From contig JAIBCG010000025.1 in the NCBI GenBank assembly GCA_019694295.1, positions 1 through 39,533 on the forward strand: a stretch of DNA of 39,533 nucleotides, written 5' to 3'. The DNA is from Saprospiraceae bacterium (GTDB lineage Bacteria; Bacteroidota; Bacteroidia; Chitinophagales; Saprospiraceae). The position numbers and the translations under genes were made by a program. Below the pieces are notes generated by a model, which made no database searches, was not told where the DNA came from, and saw nothing but the letters and a program-made list of their open reading frames with translations. Every line of letters starts with the position of its first letter. Within the stretch, counting starts at the first letter, position 1. Shown piece by piece: positions 1-8,800 of the stretch.

Positions 1-65
1 TATTGCATCAGACATACAGCTGTCAGTAAAATCAGAAAGAACTTAATAATTCCTTTACCTTGCAT
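1..65 (-). CDS. secDF: SecDF protein translocase subunit, N-terminal fragment
   Basis: The minus strand opens an ATG frame at position 65 that runs off the left edge of the window. The readable product, MQGKGIIKFFLILLTAVCLM, matches the start of Bacteroidota SecD/SecDF proteins: a short polar head, then the first transmembrane helix. SecDF is an inner-membrane RND-type accessory of the Sec translocon that uses the proton motive force to help protein export. Only 21 residues are visible, so the call rests on the characteristic N-terminus alone. A TAnnTTTG promoter element lies 43 bases upstream of the start. Confidence 0.72.
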   Translation of the reverse strand, partial: MQGKGIIKFFLILLTAVCLMQ

Positions 66-108
66 GGTATAAATTTAAATTTTTCAAATATGTGTGTAAA
101 AAACTGCG

Positions 109-116
109 CAAATATA
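109..116 (-). promoter_or_regulatory. -7 promoter element for secDF
   Basis: Read on the minus strand this is TATATTTG, an exact match to the Bacteroidota -7 consensus TAnnTTTG. It lies 43 bases before the presumed secDF ATG, giving a leader of roughly 35-40 bases. A near match, CATATTTG on the minus strand, lies closer at 85-92. No clear -33 box is seen. Confidence 0.5.
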
Positions 117-237
117 GAAATATTACTGAAAAAATCCTCATTTGTTTCATTACTTATGCAATAAATATTATTTGGCGTCATTCCGAATGCAAACTTTATT
201 CCAATTTATACGGCAGTGCTTAATAATCAGGCAGATG

Positions 238-945
238 TTATGAAAATTTTTCAAGATTATCTATAATATTTCTTACTGACACTGCATCTGTTTCGGGCTC
301 GGCTGCGAACATACTGACATCTGTGGCTGAATTACTTCCTTTTGCACTCGTATGTATAGCCCGGGCTCCGGTGTATTCCACAATTTGTGCTGCGTTGCCG
401 ACATGAATACCACTTCCGGGCATTATCTCTATAGTATCCGCTGCTTGAACTATCAATTGTCGTATGATTTCGCGGCCATCCCAGGCACTCTGTTGTCCAC
501 CTGAAGTCAATATTCTGTCGAATCCAAGGTTTATAATTTCATCAAGCGCTTTTGTTTTATCGGTAATAAGGTCAAATGCACGGTGGAACGTACAATCAAG
601 TTCTGCAGCACAATACACAGCTTCTTTCATGAAATCAGTATCTATGGATGAGTCGGCGTTAAGAGCGCCTATAACTATACCATCCGCTCCGGCTTTTATA
701 CAAGCTTCTATCTCTCGTAATATACAGCGTTTTTCATGCTTAGAATACGTAAAGTTACCAGCACGTGGGCGTATAAGTACGTGTACAGGTATATCAATAA
801 GCGATTTGACTGTTTGTAGAAGCCCTACACCAGGTGTTAGACCACCAACAGTGAGAGCACTGCAGAGTTCTATTCGCGAAGCTTTGCCTTGGGCTGCTGC
901 TATTGCCGAAACCAGACTGCCGGCACAAATTTCAAGTGTTATCAT
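238..945 (-). CDS. cutC: CutC family copper homeostasis protein
   Basis: The 235-residue product has the full length of the CutC family, a single TIM-barrel domain. Recognisable segments are the opening MITLEICAGSLVSAIAAAQG, the GGLTPG turn near residue 34, the IRPRAGNF strand near 60, the FHRAFD strand near 120 and the ILTSGG loop near 145. CutC was linked to copper tolerance in Escherichia coli, but its enzymatic role is unsettled, so the name is a family label. The start codon overlaps the stop of the upstream NUDIX gene as ATGA, so the two are almost certainly co-transcribed and translationally coupled. No good terminator is seen in the 120 bases that follow. Confidence 0.9.
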   Translation of the reverse strand: MITLEICAGSLVSAIAAAQGKASRIELCSALTVGGLTPGVGLLQTVKSLIDIPVHVLIRPRAGNFTYSKHEKRCILREIEACIKAGADGIVIGALNADSSIDTDFMKEAVYCAAELDCTFHRAFDLITDKTKALDEIINLGFDRILTSGGQQSAWDGREIIRQLIVQAADTIEIMPGSGIHVGNAAQIVEYTGARAIHTSAKGSNSATDVSMFAAEPETDAVSVRNIIDNLEKFS

Positions 946-1580
946 CCGGTGTGTTCAGTTTTATGGGCCAAATAAGTATGGATAACCGATTTGATATTTT
1001 TATAAATTTTTTTCTTTTTCAGTGCATTATCTTCAGTAATCCATTCCAGTTTTTCGATTCCTTCACCGACCTCCGGTACGAGTTTGCCACATTTGTAGGT
1101 CATCACATACCAGTATGTTTTTTTAAGAATCCGTTTTTGGTTGATTCTGAATGTGTGGTAAGTGTCGCATAGCTTAAAGATTGTCGGTTGCACCTCTATC
1201 CCGGTTTCTTCACTCACTTCACGTACGGCTGCTTCTTCGACCGATTCGTCATCTTCAATCTTGCCCTTTGGGAGATCCCACATACCAAGTCTGTACATAA
1301 GTAGAATTTCATTTTGTGCGTTGAGTATCAAGCCACCTGCTGCATCCATCCTTTGGTACAAACTGTTGAAGTCCTCAAATAATTTTTCTACATCATTGTA
1401 TAGAATCCAGACTTCTTTGAACCTGTCAATTTTCTCACATTGGTCAATATATCGGAAAAGTGTCTTAACTTTGCCGTCATATTGGCCTACCAACACGGAA
1501 GCATCTTTTTTTTCTAAAATTTCCCGTAAGGGTGCATTTGTTAGAATTAAAGGAGTTTGATTGATGTATATTTTGTACAT
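942..1580 (-). CDS. NUDIX hydrolase
   Basis: The 212-residue protein has a complete Nudix box at about residues 106-128, with GKIEDDESVEEAAVREVSEE following the GX5EX7REUXEEXGU pattern. This box binds Mg2+ and marks hydrolases of nucleoside diphosphates linked to another moiety. Residues 1-80 form an N-terminal region of a type often fused to NUDIX domains in Bacteroidota. The substrate cannot be read from the sequence. The start ATG at 1580 lies inside the -7 element of the divergent pyrE promoter, so expression of the two directions may interfere. Its stop overlaps the cutC start. Confidence 0.88.
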   Translation of the reverse strand: MYKIYINQTPLILTNAPLREILEKKDASVLVGQYDGKVKTLFRYIDQCEKIDRFKEVWILYNDVEKLFEDFNSLYQRMDAAGGLILNAQNEILLMYRLGMWDLPKGKIEDDESVEEAAVREVSEETGIEVQPTIFKLCDTYHTFRINQKRILKKTYWYVMTYKCGKLVPEVGEGIEKLEWITEDNALKKKKIYKNIKSVIHTYLAHKTEHTG

Positions 1581-1583
1581 TTG
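1576..1583 (+). promoter_or_regulatory. -7 promoter element for pyrE
   Basis: TACATTTG matches the Bacteroidota TAnnTTTG element exactly and lies 22 bases before the chosen pyrE ATG at 1606. A TTTG about 17 bases upstream, at 1556-1559, could be the -33 box. The element covers the first codon of the divergent NUDIX gene. Confidence 0.55.
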
Positions 1584-1605
1584 GCAGATTTTTCTAAAAC
1601 ATACT

Positions 1606-2262
1606 ATGGTTTCAACACAGGCAACAGCCTTTTCAGATTATTTATTGCAAATAAAAGTAATTCAACTGAACCCACAAAATCCTTTTACATGGGCATCAGG
1701 TATCAAGTCACCTATATACTGTGATAACAGGTTGGTTTTATCATATCCTGCCATCAGAAAAACAGCCATCGACGGCCTTGAAGAGTTGAGCAGACTCTTT
1801 AGCAACATTGATGTAATAGCTGGTGTTGCTACTGCCGGTATCCCACATGGTGCATTGCTTGCAGATCGTCTCAATCTTCCTTTTATATATGTACGTTCAA
1901 AACCTAAAGAACACGGAAGGCAAAATCAGATAGAAGGGGCCTACAACTCCGGCCAACGTGTGGTGGTCATTGAAGACCTGATCTCTACGGGTGGTAGCAG
2001 CTTAGAGGCCATCGAGGCATTACGGGCAGAGGGCTTGGAAGTGGTGGCTTGCCTGGCATTGTTTACTTACCAGTTTGAAAAATCAGTAACAAGATTTGCT
2101 GAAAGTAATGTGCCCCTCCACACCGTTACAGACTACTCGCATATACTGACAAGAGCAGTAGAGCATACCTACATAACAGAACAACAGCGAGCTGTTCTAT
2201 CAGAATGGAAAGATAATCCTGAAGGCTGGTATGAGAAAAATTTCAATAGCACTACAAATTAA
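1606..2262 (+). CDS. pyrE: Orotate phosphoribosyltransferase
   Basis: This enzyme makes orotidine 5'-phosphate from orotate and PRPP in pyrimidine synthesis. The 218-residue product carries the type I phosphoribosyltransferase PRPP loop VVVIEDLISTGGSS and the OPRT segments TWASGIKSPIYCDNR and YVRSKPKEHG, which hold the substrate-binding Lys and Arg residues. An in-frame TTG at 1561 would add 15 residues, but it lies upstream of the -7 element at 1576-1583, so ATG 1606 is the better start. The gene is divergent from the NUDIX-cutC pair and is followed by an M42 peptidase after about 100 AT-rich bases. Confidence 0.95.
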   Translation: MVSTQATAFSDYLLQIKVIQLNPQNPFTWASGIKSPIYCDNRLVLSYPAIRKTAIDGLEELSRLFSNIDVIAGVATAGIPHGALLADRLNLPFIYVRSKPKEHGRQNQIEGAYNSGQRVVVIEDLISTGGSSLEAIEALRAEGLEVVACLALFTYQFEKSVTRFAESNVPLHTVTDYSHILTRAVEHTYITEQQRAVLSEWKDNPEGWYEKNFNSTTN

Positions 2263-2368
2263 ATTATTTTTTAATATTTAATGACTATATGGTAACTTTT
2301 GTAATAAATAATCCGTTCTTTTCTGTCAACAACCAGTGCCGTATAGCTTAACAACGATTCAAAAACCT

Positions 2369-3448
2369 ATGTCAATAATTTCACCAGTAGCCGAAACATT
2401 TCTTGAAAAATATCTGAACAACGCTTCACCTACAGGATTCGAATATCCGGGACAAAAACTATGGATAGAATATATCAAACCCTTTATAGATGAATGGCAT
2501 TCGGATAATTACGGTACCGTTTATGGTGTTATTAATCCGGGTCAGGATTACAAAGTAGTGATAGAAGCGCATGCAGATGAAATATCTTGGTTTGTAAATT
2601 ACATAACAGATGATGGCTTTATCAATGTAATAAAAAATGGTGGTTCGGATCACCTTATTGCCCCTTCAAAAAGAGTAAATATTCATACAAAAAACGGTTT
2701 TGTGAAAGGTGTATTCGGGTGGCCGGCTATACATGTCAGAAATGGTAAAGAACCATCCCTAACACCTACCATTGAGAATATTTTCATTGACATCGGAGCG
2801 AAGAATAAAGAAGAAGTGCTCGAAAAAGACATACATGTAGGCACAGTTATTACTTTTGAAGACGAATTCATGATGCTCAACAATAAGTATTATGTAGGGC
2901 GTGCACTTGACAACCGTATTGGTGGTTTCTGTATTGCAGAAGTAGCCCGCATGCTTAAAGATAAAAATATCAAGCTCCCTTATACGCTTTATATCGTCAA
3001 TTCGGTTCAGGAGGAAATAGGCCTTCGCGGTGCTGAAATGATAGCACACCGGATAAAACCCGACGTGGCTATCATTACAGACGTAACACACGATACCAAT
3101 ACTCCTCTGATGACTAAGTCAAAGCTTGGTGATATTAAATCTGGCAACGGGCCTACCGTGACATACGGCCCGGCTGTACACAACAAATTGCTCGAACTCA
3201 TCATTGGTGCAGCTACTGAGAACGAAATTCCGTTCCAACGAGAAGCGGCCTCCAGAAGTACAGGTACAGATACGGATGCTTTTGCTTATTCGAATGCAGG
3301 CGTGCCGAGTGCACTTATTTCTCTTCCATTAAGATATATGCACACCACAGTAGAGATGGCCAATAAGTCGGATGTGGAAAATGTAATAAAACTTATTTTT
3401 GAGGCTTTGCAGAAAATAGAAAGAAACCATAATTTTAATTATTTTTAA
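2369..3448 (+). CDS. M42 family metallopeptidase (glutamyl aminopeptidase/TET-like)
   Basis: The 359-residue product is the usual length for M42 cocatalytic aminopeptidases, which trim peptides in the cytoplasm as large tetrahedral complexes. The five metal-ligand motifs are present in order: AHADEI (His68, Asp70), GRALDNRIGG (Asp181), VQEEIGLRG (Glu215 base, Glu216), ITDVTHD (Asp238) and RYMHTTVE (His325). The M42 family also contains proteins named endoglucanase M or FrvX, but the ligand set indicates a peptidase. A GTG at 2336 would add 11 residues, but the ATG at 2369 fits the family N-terminus better. There is no signal peptide. Confidence 0.92.
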   Translation: MSIISPVAETFLEKYLNNASPTGFEYPGQKLWIEYIKPFIDEWHSDNYGTVYGVINPGQDYKVVIEAHADEISWFVNYITDDGFINVIKNGGSDHLIAPSKRVNIHTKNGFVKGVFGWPAIHVRNGKEPSLTPTIENIFIDIGAKNKEEVLEKDIHVGTVITFEDEFMMLNNKYYVGRALDNRIGGFCIAEVARMLKDKNIKLPYTLYIVNSVQEEIGLRGAEMIAHRIKPDVAIITDVTHDTNTPLMTKSKLGDIKSGNGPTVTYGPAVHNKLLELIIGAATENEIPFQREAASRSTGTDTDAFAYSNAGVPSALISLPLRYMHTTVEMANKSDVENVIKLIFEALQKIERNHNFNYF

Positions 3449-3648
3449 AATAGCCGATAAATTAAAATCATATATTTCTGCCGGTTGTCGAATTTTGTCA
3501 GAAATTAGACGTTTTTTTCTTTTGGTGTTGACTGGGTCAGTGTTTACAGAGCACTATCAAACTTTTACTTCTCGGTAATTTTCTAAGTCTGAGCAGCCTT
3601 TTTTATGCTCCAATTTGTTTGGCGGATTTAAGTCCGGTATTTTTTCCT

Positions 3649-3656
3649 TACTTTTG
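3649..3656 (+). promoter_or_regulatory. -7 promoter element for the HsdR-N orphan
   Basis: TACTTTTG is an exact TAnnTTTG match. It ends 15 bases before the TTG codon at 3672 and lies downstream of an earlier possible TTG start at 3615, so it argues for the later start and a very short leader. Confidence 0.5.
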
Positions 3657-3671
3657 ACCAAAAGCTTTTCA

Positions 3672-4136
3672 TTGATAAACATCGAACTCGGATTGCTGAA
3701 ATATTCACCACAGTTGGTTACGGTAAAAAGCCCGGACAAAATACTTGTGCGTGACCCGGTACGAAAAATACTGACCATACTGACGCCTGAGGAAACAGTC
3801 AGGCAGTTGCTTATTTTATTTTTGTTCGAAAAATATTCTCACTTAAAAAATCTGATCAGTGTAGAAAAAGAACTCAAGATTAATTTTAGAAAAAAACGCT
3901 TCGATCTGCTGATATACGACCGCCAAATGAAACCTTTTTTGCTTGTGGAATGTAAGGCGCCGTCCATTAAAATTACACAGGCAGTCTTTGATCAGGTATC
4001 ATGGTATAACGTTGCCCTGAATGCTCCGTTTCTGCTGGTCACAAATGGCATCTCTACTTATTGTGCCAAAATAGATTTCGACAAAAAAACTTACAATTTT
4101 TCAGATTACTTGCCGCTGGATTTCGAAAATCTCTGA
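3672..4136 (+). CDS. Orphan type I restriction HsdR N-terminal-like protein
   Basis: The 154-residue product matches the N-terminal endonuclease-like domain of type I restriction R subunits (HsdR_N_2 type). The PD-(D/E)XK core is visible: KRFDLLIYD supplies the Asp and FLLVECKAP supplies the Glu-x-Lys pair, followed by the helix AVFDQVSWYN. No helicase domain follows, and no hsdM or hsdS is nearby, so it is not part of a restriction system here. Stand-alone proteins of this kind are widespread in Bacteroidota and their role is not known. There is no ATG near the conserved start. TTG 3672 is chosen because it follows the -7 element; TTG 3615 or TTG 3690 are alternatives. Confidence 0.8.
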   Translation: MINIELGLLKYSPQLVTVKSPDKILVRDPVRKILTILTPEETVRQLLILFLFEKYSHLKNLISVEKELKINFRKKRFDLLIYDRQMKPFLLVECKAPSIKITQAVFDQVSWYNVALNAPFLLVTNGISTYCAKIDFDKKTYNFSDYLPLDFENL

Positions 4137-4189
4137 TTGTTTTGCTAACTTAGTGCCACCAAATTTAGCTTAACCAATTAACAGCATAC

Positions 4190-5152
4190 ATGAAACAAGA
4201 AAAAATTCTAATAATAGGGGCAAGCGGTCAGATAGGTAGTGTTTTAACACACACATTGTCAGATATATACGGAGAGAATAATGTAATCGCTACTGATATC
4301 AGACAACCAACAGATCACCACGGACATTTCGAAATACTGGACGTTCTCAATACTCAGGCACTTGGTGATATTGTTGCCAAATATGGTATTACTCAAATAT
4401 ATCATCTGGCTGCTATACTTTCTGCCAAAGGCGAAACAATGCCTATGTTTGCCTGGCAATTCAATATGACAAGTTTTTTCAATGTGATAGATGTAGCCCG
4501 ACAGTTCAAGATATCAAAAATATTTTTCCCGAGCAGTATAGCCGCATTTGGGCCTTCTACTCCCAAATACAATACGCCTCAGGCTACTATCATGATTCCG
4601 GAGACGGTCTATGGTATCTCAAAATCTTGCGCCGAAGATTGGTGCAATTATTTCTGGCTAAAAGAAAAAATGGACATTCGATCGGTACGTTATCCCGGTA
4701 TTATTGGTTATCAGTCGCTTCCCGGTGGTGGTACAACAGATTATGCCGTAAATATTTATCACAAAGCTGTAAAATCGGAACCGTTCGAATGCTTCCTAAA
4801 AGCTGATACTGCATTGCCAATGATATATATGGATGATGCCATCCGAGCCACTATCGAATTGATGGAAGCCCCGGCAGAAAATATAAAAATACGGACAAGC
4901 TACAACCTCGCATCTATGAGCTTTTCTCCACAGGATATTGCCGAATCAATTAAAAAACAAGTGCCGGACTTTAGCATAAGCTACAATCCAGATTTTAGAC
5001 AAGCCATTGCTGAATCATGGCCTGCAAGCATCGATGATTCTGAAGCTAGGAAAGACTGGGGCTGGAGGCCGAATTTTGACCTCGATGCCATGACAGCCGA
5101 TATGCTTGCTCATCTTTCAGAAATGTACTCAAAAGAAATTGTTCACCACTAA
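4190..5152 (+). CDS. L-threonine 3-dehydrogenase, SDR (epimerase-like) type
   Basis: This 320-residue extended short-chain dehydrogenase has the NAD-binding GASGQIG loop (residues 10-16), the catalytic Ser of FFPSSIAAFGP and the YGISK motif (Tyr141, Lys145). Proteins of this UDP-galactose-epimerase-like group oxidise L-threonine to 2-amino-3-oxobutyrate. The neighbour makes the specific call convincing: kbl, which cleaves that unstable product, starts 18 bases downstream. The VRYPGIIGYQSLPGGGTTDYA segment is also typical of SDR threonine dehydrogenases. A near match to the -7 element (TAACTTAG, 4146-4153) lies upstream. Confidence 0.92.
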   Translation: MKQEKILIIGASGQIGSVLTHTLSDIYGENNVIATDIRQPTDHHGHFEILDVLNTQALGDIVAKYGITQIYHLAAILSAKGETMPMFAWQFNMTSFFNVIDVARQFKISKIFFPSSIAAFGPSTPKYNTPQATIMIPETVYGISKSCAEDWCNYFWLKEKMDIRSVRYPGIIGYQSLPGGGTTDYAVNIYHKAVKSEPFECFLKADTALPMIYMDDAIRATIELMEAPAENIKIRTSYNLASMSFSPQDIAESIKKQVPDFSISYNPDFRQAIAESWPASIDDSEARKDWGWRPNFDLDAMTADMLAHLSEMYSKEIVHH

Positions 5153-5170
5153 AGAAACCATCAAAGCTAT

Positions 5171-6358
5171 ATGTTTAATGAAGTAAGAGACCAACTTGCA
5201 GCTGAGCTTGCTGCCATAGAAGAGCAAGGCTTGTATAAAAGAGAGAGAATCATCACTACACCTCAGGCTGCACATATATCTACCGTAGAAGGTGGCGATG
5301 TACTTAACTTTTGTGCGAATAATTACTTGGGCCTTTCATCGCACCCTGAAGTGACCGGTGCCGCTAAGCATGCAATAGATACGCACGGTTATGGAATGTC
5401 TTCTGTACGATTCATCTGTGGTACTCAGGACATCCACAAAGAGCTGGAGAAAAAAACGGCAGAATTTCTTGGCATGGAAGACTGTATTCTGTATGCAGCT
5501 GCATTTGACGCCAATGGTGGCCTATTCGAACCCATACTCAATGAAGAAGATGCTATCGTATCGGACGAACTTAACCACGCATCTATCATCGACGGTATCC
5601 GTCTTTGCAAGGCTAAGCGTTTTCGCTACAAAAATAATGATATGAACGACCTTGAAGCCAAATTGAAGGAAGCTCAGGGCAGTAGAAGGATACTGATAGC
5701 TACAGATGGTGTTTTCTCTATGGACGGTATCGTCGCTCAGATAGACAAAATATGTGATCTTGCCGATAAGTACAATGCGATGGTGATGGTTGACGAATGT
5801 CACTCTACCGGATTCATGGGTAAAACCGGCCGTGGTACACATGAGTTGTGCAATGCCATGGGTAGGGTAGATATCATTACCGGTACATACGGTAAAGCTC
5901 TTGGAGGTGCTTCAGGTGGGTTTACTGCAGCGCGTAAAGAAATCGTGGACATGCTTCGACAGCGTTCGAGACCATATCTTTTCTCCAATACACTCGCTCC
6001 ATCCATCGTAGGCGGATCGCTTAAGGTTCTTGAATTATTGTCTGCTTCCACACATCTGCGTGATAAACTGGAGACCAACACTCAACATTTCAGAAAAGGA
6101 ATGACTGAAGCCGGATTTGATATTGTTCCGGGTTTTCATCCTATCACTCCGGTCATGCTTTACGATGCCAAACTCGCTCAGGATTTTGCAGCAAGATTGC
6201 TCAAGGAAGGTATTTACGTCATAGGGTTCTTTTATCCGGTAGTGCCTCAGGGCAAGGCTCGTATTAGGGTGCAGGTGTCTGCAGGTCATGAGATCGCAGA
6301 TTTAGACAAAGCAATAGCAGCATTCACTAAAGTGGGCAAAGAACTTGGTGTAATATAG
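5171..6358 (+). CDS. kbl: Glycine C-acetyltransferase (2-amino-3-ketobutyrate CoA ligase)
   Basis: This PLP enzyme splits 2-amino-3-oxobutyrate with CoA into glycine and acetyl-CoA, completing the threonine pathway begun by the gene just upstream. The 395-residue product is full length for the alpha-oxoamine synthase family. Visible motifs are [23 protein letters not shown] (His136 stacks on PLP), [11 protein letters not shown] (Asp208 binds the pyridine nitrogen) and [14 protein letters not shown], in which Lys242 forms the Schiff base. The 18-base gap and shared strand indicate an operon with the dehydrogenase. The T-rich stretch after the stop has no clear hairpin. Confidence 0.96.
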   Translation: MFNEVRDQLAAELAAIEEQGLYKRERIITTPQAAHISTVEGGDVLNFCANNYLGLSSHPEVTGAAKHAIDTHGYGMSSVRFICGTQDIHKELEKKTAEFLGMEDCILYAAAFDANGGLFEPILNEEDAIVSDELNHASIIDGIRLCKAKRFRYKNNDMNDLEAKLKEAQGSRRILIATDGVFSMDGIVAQIDKICDLADKYNAMVMVDECHSTGFMGKTGRGTHELCNAMGRVDIITGTYGKALGGASGGFTAARKEIVDMLRQRSRPYLFSNTLAPSIVGGSLKVLELLSASTHLRDKLETNTQHFRKGMTEAGFDIVPGFHPITPVMLYDAKLAQDFAARLLKEGIYVIGFFYPVVPQGKARIRVQVSAGHEIADLDKAIAAFTKVGKELGVI

Positions 6359-6466
6359 GCTTTTTCTTTCTTTTTTGTTGAAATTTGCGGTACCAGTCAT
6401 CCGGGTATCGGGAAATTGGATTTCATAAGTTGAAATGTATATTTTATAATAATATAACCCTAAATC

Positions 6467-8584
6467 ATGAAATACAGCCTGACAATATTCATCGTATTGG
6501 CTTTTACGCTACCTTCTTTTGCTCAACCATCACCATTTATTCAGGTTGACCAGTTTGGTTATAAACCATTGGCCGAGAAAGTAGCAGTACTCAGTAACCC
6601 GATTATTGGATTTAACAGCAATCTGTCTTACCAACCACCTGCAATGATGGAAGTAAGGCGTGCTGTTACAAATGAAACGGTACTTGTGGGCGATGTGAAT
6701 CTTTGGAATGGGGGCGCAGTACACAATCAATCAGGTGATATGGGTTGGTGGTTCGACTTCAGTGGTGTACAAGATACCGGGCATTATTATATCTATGATC
6801 CGTTAAACAACGAGTCATCAGGAATTTTTAGAATTGCCGAAAATCCATATATCGATGTATTGAAGGCTGCCGGCAGAATGTATTTCTACAACCGTTGTAA
6901 TGATGAAAAAGCACTACCATTTGCAGGGGAAAAATGGCAGGATGGTATGAATTTTCTCCACCCGCTACAGGATGCAAATTGCAGATATGTCTATGATAAA
7001 ACAAATGCTGCACTCGAAAAAGACCTTCGTGGTGGCTGGTTCGATGCTGGTGACTATAATAAATATGTGTCGTTCACCTTCGCTCCTTTACATGATTTGT
7101 TGTTTGCCTATGAAGAAAACCCTCAGGCATTTGGTGATGATTGGAATATTCCTGAAAGCAAGAATGGTTTTCCGGACATCATCGATGAAGTAAAATGGGA
7201 ACTCGACTGGCTGATGCGCATGACCAATGCTGATGGTAGCGCCCATAACAAAATGGGTAGTATCGCTTATGACCAGAATGCATTATCGCCGCCTTCTGCT
7301 AATACAGATCCACGTTACTACGGACCTACTTGCTCCTCGGCATCCATAACGATTGCAAGTGTTTTGAGTCATGCAGCTGTAGTTTTTAAAAAATTCAAAG
7401 GACTCGAAGGCTACGCCGTTCAATTGCAGCAGACGGCCGAGACTTGCTTTAATTACTGCCTGCCGTTCTACCTAAACAACAACTGGGAAACCAATTGCGA
7501 CGATGGGTCCATCAATTCGGGTGATTGTGATGAAAGCGTACAAAATCAATTAGAAATATTCATTACCGCTTGTGTTTATCTCTACGAACTCACAGGTGAT
7601 GAAACTTATCATGATTATTTTAAGGCAAATTACCTCAAATCTCGCCCAATGTCCAATTCATACTGGTCGGGCGATTATCCTACTATCCAGGATGCACTGA
7701 TACGTTATGCCTGGAAACTCCAGAATACGGATAAGAATGTACAACTAGACATACAGTCTGATCTGAAAGAAGCAATAGCAAATAACTGGAATGATTTCTT
7801 TGGATGGAATGACCTCGATCTTTACCGCGCATTCGTGCCCGACTGGACTTTCACTTGGGGAGGCAATAAACCAAACGCATGTTATGGTATTCTGAGTTTT
7901 AATATTTCTCGTTACAAAATGGTATCAGACACTTCAGGTTTTGTGAAGAAAGGAAATGAACAACTACATTATTTTCACGGTGTCAATCCGCTTGGTATGG
8001 TTTGGTTGAGCAATATGTACCCGTATGGAGCATTCAGGTGTGCAAACCAGATTTATCACTCATGGTTCAAGGATGGTAGCATCTATGACCATGCGCTGAA
8101 TTCACCCAATGGTCCGGCACCCGGATTTATGGTAGGCGGACCTAACATTTATTACAGCATTACAAGCATATCGCCTCCAGCCAACCAACCGGCAATGAAA
8201 TCATACCTCGATTTTAACAACGACTGGCCTGATAACAGTTGGGAGATTACCGAGCCGTCTATTTACGTACAGGCTGCTTACATCAGGTTGCTTGCCTATC
8301 ACGTCACAAAGGATATTACTACAAAGATTACCGACCAGACGACAAACACAGCATTTCATATTTCACCAAATCCTGCAAACCAATGGGTGGCTTTGTCGGG
8401 CATCAATTTTCCGGCAGATATTGTCATTCTGGATGTACACGGTAGAACTGTTTTTGAGAAATCAGACATTGCTGCCTCTGAAAGTATGGATATTAGTAAG
8501 CTTAATCCGGGACTGTATTTCATAAATGCGACTAATAAACAAGACGGTACGGTCAAAACAGGAAAATTGTCCATTGTCAGATAG
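6467..8584 (+). CDS. Secreted GH9 endoglucanase-like glycoside hydrolase with T9SS sorting domain
   Basis: The 705-residue protein begins with a signal peptide cut after about residue 20 (LPSFAQ). Next come the Ig-like CelD N-terminal domain (QVDQFGYKPLAEKVAVLSNP, roughly 25-125) and an (alpha/alpha)6 GH9 catalytic domain. The conserved DAGDYNKY holds Asp193 and Asp196 (base and water-binding), HYFHGVNPLG is the substrate-site His motif, and EPSIYVQAAY holds the likely acid Glu596. Residues from about 628 (FHISPNPANQW) to the end form a type A type IX secretion sorting domain, so the enzyme should be exported and attached outside the outer membrane. The expected substrate is cellulose or another beta-1,4/1,3-glucan. 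It stands alone, with no SusCD pair or other glycosidase beside it. Confidence 0.92.
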   Translation: MKYSLTIFIVLAFTLPSFAQPSPFIQVDQFGYKPLAEKVAVLSNPIIGFNSNLSYQPPAMMEVRRAVTNETVLVGDVNLWNGGAVHNQSGDMGWWFDFSGVQDTGHYYIYDPLNNESSGIFRIAENPYIDVLKAAGRMYFYNRCNDEKALPFAGEKWQDGMNFLHPLQDANCRYVYDKTNAALEKDLRGGWFDAGDYNKYVSFTFAPLHDLLFAYEENPQAFGDDWNIPESKNGFPDIIDEVKWELDWLMRMTNADGSAHNKMGSIAYDQNALSPPSANTDPRYYGPTCSSASITIASVLSHAAVVFKKFKGLEGYAVQLQQTAETCFNYCLPFYLNNNWETNCDDGSINSGDCDESVQNQLEIFITACVYLYELTGDETYHDYFKANYLKSRPMSNSYWSGDYPTIQDALIRYAWKLQNTDKNVQLDIQSDLKEAIANNWNDFFGWNDLDLYRAFVPDWTFTWGGNKPNACYGILSFNISRYKMVSDTSGFVKKGNEQLHYFHGVNPLGMVWLSNMYPYGAFRCANQIYHSWFKDGSIYDHALNSPNGPAPGFMVGGPNIYYSITSISPPANQPAMKSYLDFNNDWPDNSWEITEPSIYVQAAYIRLLAYHVTKDITTKITDQTTNTAFHISPNPANQWVALSGINFPADIVILDVHGRTVFEKSDIAASESMDISKLNPGLYFINATNKQDGTVKTGKLSIVR

Positions 8585-8617
8585 GGTGATATTGTACATT
8601 GCTCTTTAGTCATATTA

Positions 8618-8639
8618 GACCGATTTTACATTTTCGGTC
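8618..8639. terminator. Weak hairpin after the GH9 gene
   Basis: GACCGA at 8618-8623 pairs with TCGGTC at 8634-8639 around a ten-base loop, 34 bases after the GH9 stop. The stem is only 6 bp and no T-tract follows directly, so this is a weak terminator candidate. The rest of the 216-base gap is AT-rich with no gene seen. Confidence 0.3.
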
Positions 8640-8800
8640 AACCCTATATATTTTTGTATTAATATAGTGATAAATAGTATTGTACGTAAAAATAATTTTT
8701 ATAGTCAACCTGTAAAATTGCATTGTTGATTACTTTGCCGGAGATTTAAGAATTATATTCACCAAAAATTACTATTAACTACTAACCAATCAGTCTGATC

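Noticed and set aside
464..985. Plus-strand open frames opposite cutC, and many similar frames opposite other genes.
   Set aside because: They mirror well-recognised genes on the other strand, lack family features and lack promoter elements.
3615..4136. Possible type I restriction-modification locus.
   Set aside because: Only the N-terminal nuclease-like domain is present, with no helicase part and no hsdM or hsdS within the window.
6467..8584. GH9 gene as part of a polysaccharide utilisation locus.
   Set aside because: No SusC/SusD pair, regulator or further glycosidase lies beside it; the TonB receptor at 28897 is 20 kb away and has no SusD neighbour.
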